The notes under the pieces were generated by a model that saw nothing but the letters and a program-made list of their open reading frames with translations, was not told where the DNA came from and searched no databases. Positions 62,154 through 64,000 of a stretch of 64,000 nt of DNA are shown here, one piece after another (within the stretch, counting starts at the first letter, position 1; each line of letters begins with the position of its first letter). The position numbers and the translations under genes are program-made. The stretch lies in assembly GCF_028369055.1 (NCBI RefSeq), contig NZ_JAQNCZ010000001.1, positions 496,001-560,000 of the forward strand, given 5' to 3'. The stretch is from Cognatishimia sp. SS12. Lineage in GTDB: Bacteria > Pseudomonadota > Alphaproteobacteria > Rhodobacterales > Rhodobacteraceae.

Positions 62154-62184
62154 TTTAGCGCTGTGACACTAACGTTAAGGTCAA
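62154..62184 (-). promoter_or_regulatory. MerR-type promoter with 19-bp spacer, upstream of the SDR remnant
   Basis: On the minus strand, -35 TTGACC (62184-62179) and a -10-like GCTAAA (62159-62154) are 19 bp apart, the over-long spacing typical of MerR-activated promoters. The spacer overlaps the dyad GAC-N2-TAACGTTA-N2-GTC (62165-62182). It would be the target of the truncated MerR downstream, so it now appears to lack its local activator. Confidence 0.6.
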
Positions 62185-62218
62185 GGCATTCTTGCCGAGC
62201 GCCGGTGATTTTCGACTG

Positions 62219-62611
62219 TCATCCCTGCGGATCACTGAGATCGTTCAGGATCGGGCAGTTGGGACGGTCGTCCCCTGCGCATTTGGATACAAGATGCGAT
62301 AGCGTCGCTCGCATCTCTTGCAACCCGGCGATCTTGGCGTCGATGTCCTGCAGGTTTTTCTCGGCCATCCGTTTTACATCGGCACTGGCGCGGGATTTGT
62401 CATCGTAAAGCGCCAGCAGCCTATGGCAATCCTTGATGGTAAATCCAAGCGAACGGGCCCGGCCGACAAACGCCAGCTTGTGCAGGTCCACCTCGCTGAA
62501 ATCACGATAACCATTTTCGGCGCGCGCCGGTTTGATAAAACCGATGTCTTCATAATAGCGGATGGTTTTGGCCGGCACGCCTGCGCGGGCGGCCACTTCG
62601 CTGATGTTCAT
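62219..62611 (-). CDS. cueR: Cu(I)-responsive MerR-family regulator CueR
   Basis: A 130-residue MerR protein with the N-terminal HTH ([30 protein letters not shown]) and a coiled-coil dimer helix. The copper loop is CAGDDRPNC, the C-x7-C pattern of CueR that binds Cu(I) with two cysteines. Its ATG overlaps the copA stop by 4 bp, so it is cotranscribed with the pump it is expected to activate. Confidence 0.94.
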   Translation of the reverse strand: MNISEVAARAGVPAKTIRYYEDIGFIKPARAENGYRDFSEVDLHKLAFVGRARSLGFTIKDCHRLLALYDDKSRASADVKRMAEKNLQDIDAKIAGLQEMRATLSHLVSKCAGDDRPNCPILNDLSDPQG

Positions 62612-64000
62612 GCGGCGGCTCCTGTTGCAGCGGTGGGCTGGCTAAGGGGTGGCGTGGTGCGCGCGCCGTGCCAGCGCAGGCGCAAAGCGTTGCTCAGCAC
62701 AAAGACGGACGACAGCGCCATGGCTGCGGCAGCCAGCACTGGCGACAGCAGCGGGCCACCAAAGGGGACCAGCAGGCCAGCGGCCACCGGGATCAGCAGG
62801 ATGTTATAGCCAAAGGCCCAACCAAGGTTCTGATGAATATTGCGCATGGTTGCGCCCGAGATATCAATCGCGGTGACCACGCCGCCAAGATCGGCGGTCA
62901 GCAGCACGACATCTGCTGCCTCAATGGCGACATCTGTGCCATGTCCAATGGCAATGCCGACATCGGCAGCGGCCAGCGCCGGGGCATCGTTGATACCATC
63001 GCCGACAAAGGCCAGGCGGCCCGCCTCTTGCTGCAGCGCCTTCAGCGCGTCCACTTTGCCGTCCGGCAGAACCTCGGCCACCACATGGTCGATGCCCAGT
63101 TTGTCGCCGATCGCCTTGGCGGTGGCTTTGGTGTCGCCTGTGATCATCGCGACGCGCAGCCCCTGCGCCTTTAGGGCGGCAATGGCGGCGGGTGTTGTGG
63201 CGGTGATCGGGTCCGCGGCAGCGAGCACCGCGACAAGCGCGCCGTCAATCGCAGCATAGATCGGGGTCTTTCCGGCGCGGGCCAGCGTATCGGCCTGGGC
63301 ACGATAGGGGTGCGTATCGACGGCGTGGTCTGCCATCAGCCGCGCTGTGCCCAGCAAAACAGTCTGCCCGTCCACCTTGGCGCGCACGCCCATTCCGGTC
63401 AGTGCCGTCAGATCGCGCGCAGGCGACAGCGTGAGCGCGCGCGCCTTGGCAGCGGCGACAATGGCCTTGGCCACCGGATGCTCTGCGTCTTGCTCAACCG
63501 AGGCGATGCGGCGCAGCACCTCTGCTTCGTCCTGACCGGGTGTGACCTGCAGGTCGGTCAATGCCGGTGCGCCTTCGGTCAGGGTGCCGGTCTTGTCAAA
63601 TGCCACCACTTTGACCCGGTGCAATTGTTGCAAGGCGTCCCCCCGCCGAAAGAGCACCCCCAGTTGCGCCGCACGCCCCGTGCCCACCATGATCGAGGTG
63701 GGCGTGGCCAACCCCATGGCGCAGGGGCAGGCGATGATCAGGACCGACACGCCGACGACCAATGCGCGGCTCAGGGTGGGCTCCGGCCCCAACATGATCC
63801 AGATCAGTACGGCGGCCAGCGCGACGGCCATGACGGCGGGCACAAACCAGCGTGTGATCTGATCGACCAGCCCCTGGATGGGCAGCTTTGCGCCTTGCGC
63901 CTCTTGCACCATACGGATGATCTGCGCCAGCGTGGTGTCAGCCCCGACCTTTTCAGCGGAGAACACCAGCGCGCCATTGCCATTGATCGTGCCCCCGACA
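62608..64000 (-). CDS. copA: Copper-exporting P-type ATPase, 5' part outside window
   Basis: The C-terminal 463 residues of a P1B-type ATPase, open to the window edge. The sequence includes the actuator-domain end ([12 protein letters not shown]), [27 protein letters not shown] with the CPC ion site, the phosphorylation motif DKTGTLTEG, the nucleotide-site HP in [27 protein letters not shown], and the last two membrane segments with NLGWAFGYN. It pumps Cu(I) out of the cytoplasm. The N-terminal metal-binding domain and first membrane segments lie beyond 64000. It is probably activated by CueR at a promoter outside the window. Confidence 0.95.
   Translation of the reverse strand, partial: VGGTINGNGALVFSAEKVGADTTLAQIIRMVQEAQGAKLPIQGLVDQITRWFVPAVMAVALAAVLIWIMLGPEPTLSRALVVGVSVLIIACPCAMGLATPTSIMVGTGRAAQLGVLFRRGDALQQLHRVKVVAFDKTGTLTEGAPALTDLQVTPGQDEAEVLRRIASVEQDAEHPVAKAIVAAAKARALTLSPARDLTALTGMGVRAKVDGQTVLLGTARLMADHAVDTHPYRAQADTLARAGKTPIYAAIDGALVAVLAAADPITATTPAAIAALKAQGLRVAMITGDTKATAKAIGDKLGIDHVVAEVLPDGKVDALKALQQEAGRLAFVGDGINDAPALAAADVGIAIGHGTDVAIEAADVVLLTADLGGVVTAIDISGATMRNIHQNLGWAFGYNILLIPVAAGLLVPFGGPLLSPVLAAAAMALSSVFVLSNALRLRWHGARTTPPLSQPTAATGAAA

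Overview
The window is about 64 kb of chromosome from an alphaproteobacterium of the order Rhodobacterales, most likely the Roseobacter clade. The genus cannot be fixed from sequence alone. Supporting signs are a GC-rich sequence, hfq followed by hflX, RNase E with a huge acidic insertion in its S1 domain, an F1-ATPase zeta-type inhibitor, a metal-site-free HemB, a CueR/CopA pair, and a methionine synthase split into separate proteins. No prophage, IS element, CRISPR array or rRNA operon was seen. Most of the window is housekeeping sequence with short operons on both strands.

Layout. 1-9.6 kb: hfq (tail), hflX, a MocR-type regulator divergent from an EamA exporter with a perfect dyad between them, a penicillin-acylase-family hydrolase, a beta-hydroxyacid dehydrogenase, a Ysc84-like protein, hemB and a small membrane protein. 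9.6-16.5 kb: mfd, a Bcr/CflA pump, a DsbA/FrnE oxidoreductase and an acyl-CoA ligase. 16.6-21 kb: an XRE-cupin regulator, DUF1638, a corrinoid protein, an SplB-like radical SAM protein behind a LexA box, and a homocysteine S-methyltransferase. 21-28.4 kb: an MprF-like membrane protein, the zeta subunit, purC-purS-purQ and a DctB/DctD-like two-component pair. 28.4-35.8 kb: rne with a long structured leader, TusA-like, CcdA-like, a lipase-like membrane hydrolase overlapping a P450, and a 38-residue entericidin. 35.8-45 kb: a peptide-type solute-binding protein, a candidate small RNA, bdhA-patatin, DUF502, psuK-psuG, a DUF4198/HupE head-to-head pair, and a ThiE-like protein. 45-53 kb: TfoX-like, trmJ, ctaA, an M32 carboxypeptidase, gyrA and an orphan radical SAM protein. 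53-60.8 kb: zwf-pgl-pgi behind a LacI-type operator, the folate:corrinoid methyltransferase, ppx/gppA and rlmE. 60.9-64 kb: tRNA-Val, two identical tRNA-Asp genes, an SDR/MerR deletion scar, cueR and copA (running off the window).

How the genes work together. The most interesting theme is the dispersed methionine synthase. The homocysteine-binding module (19.9-20.9 kb), the B12-binding module (17.9-18.6 kb) and the methyl-folate module (57.1-58.2 kb) are separate proteins. The two methyltransferases end in near-identical Arg-rich tails preceded by SDD, while the corrinoid protein begins with a segment carrying 16 acidic residues in 36. This suggests electrostatic docking in place of covalent fusion (inference). 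Other points of interest are a candidate leaderless SOS-controlled radical SAM repair gene, a response regulator that has lost GAFTGA, a candidate sRNA of about 77 nt upstream of the solute-binding protein, and an orphaned MerR-type promoter in front of a fused SDR/MerR remnant.
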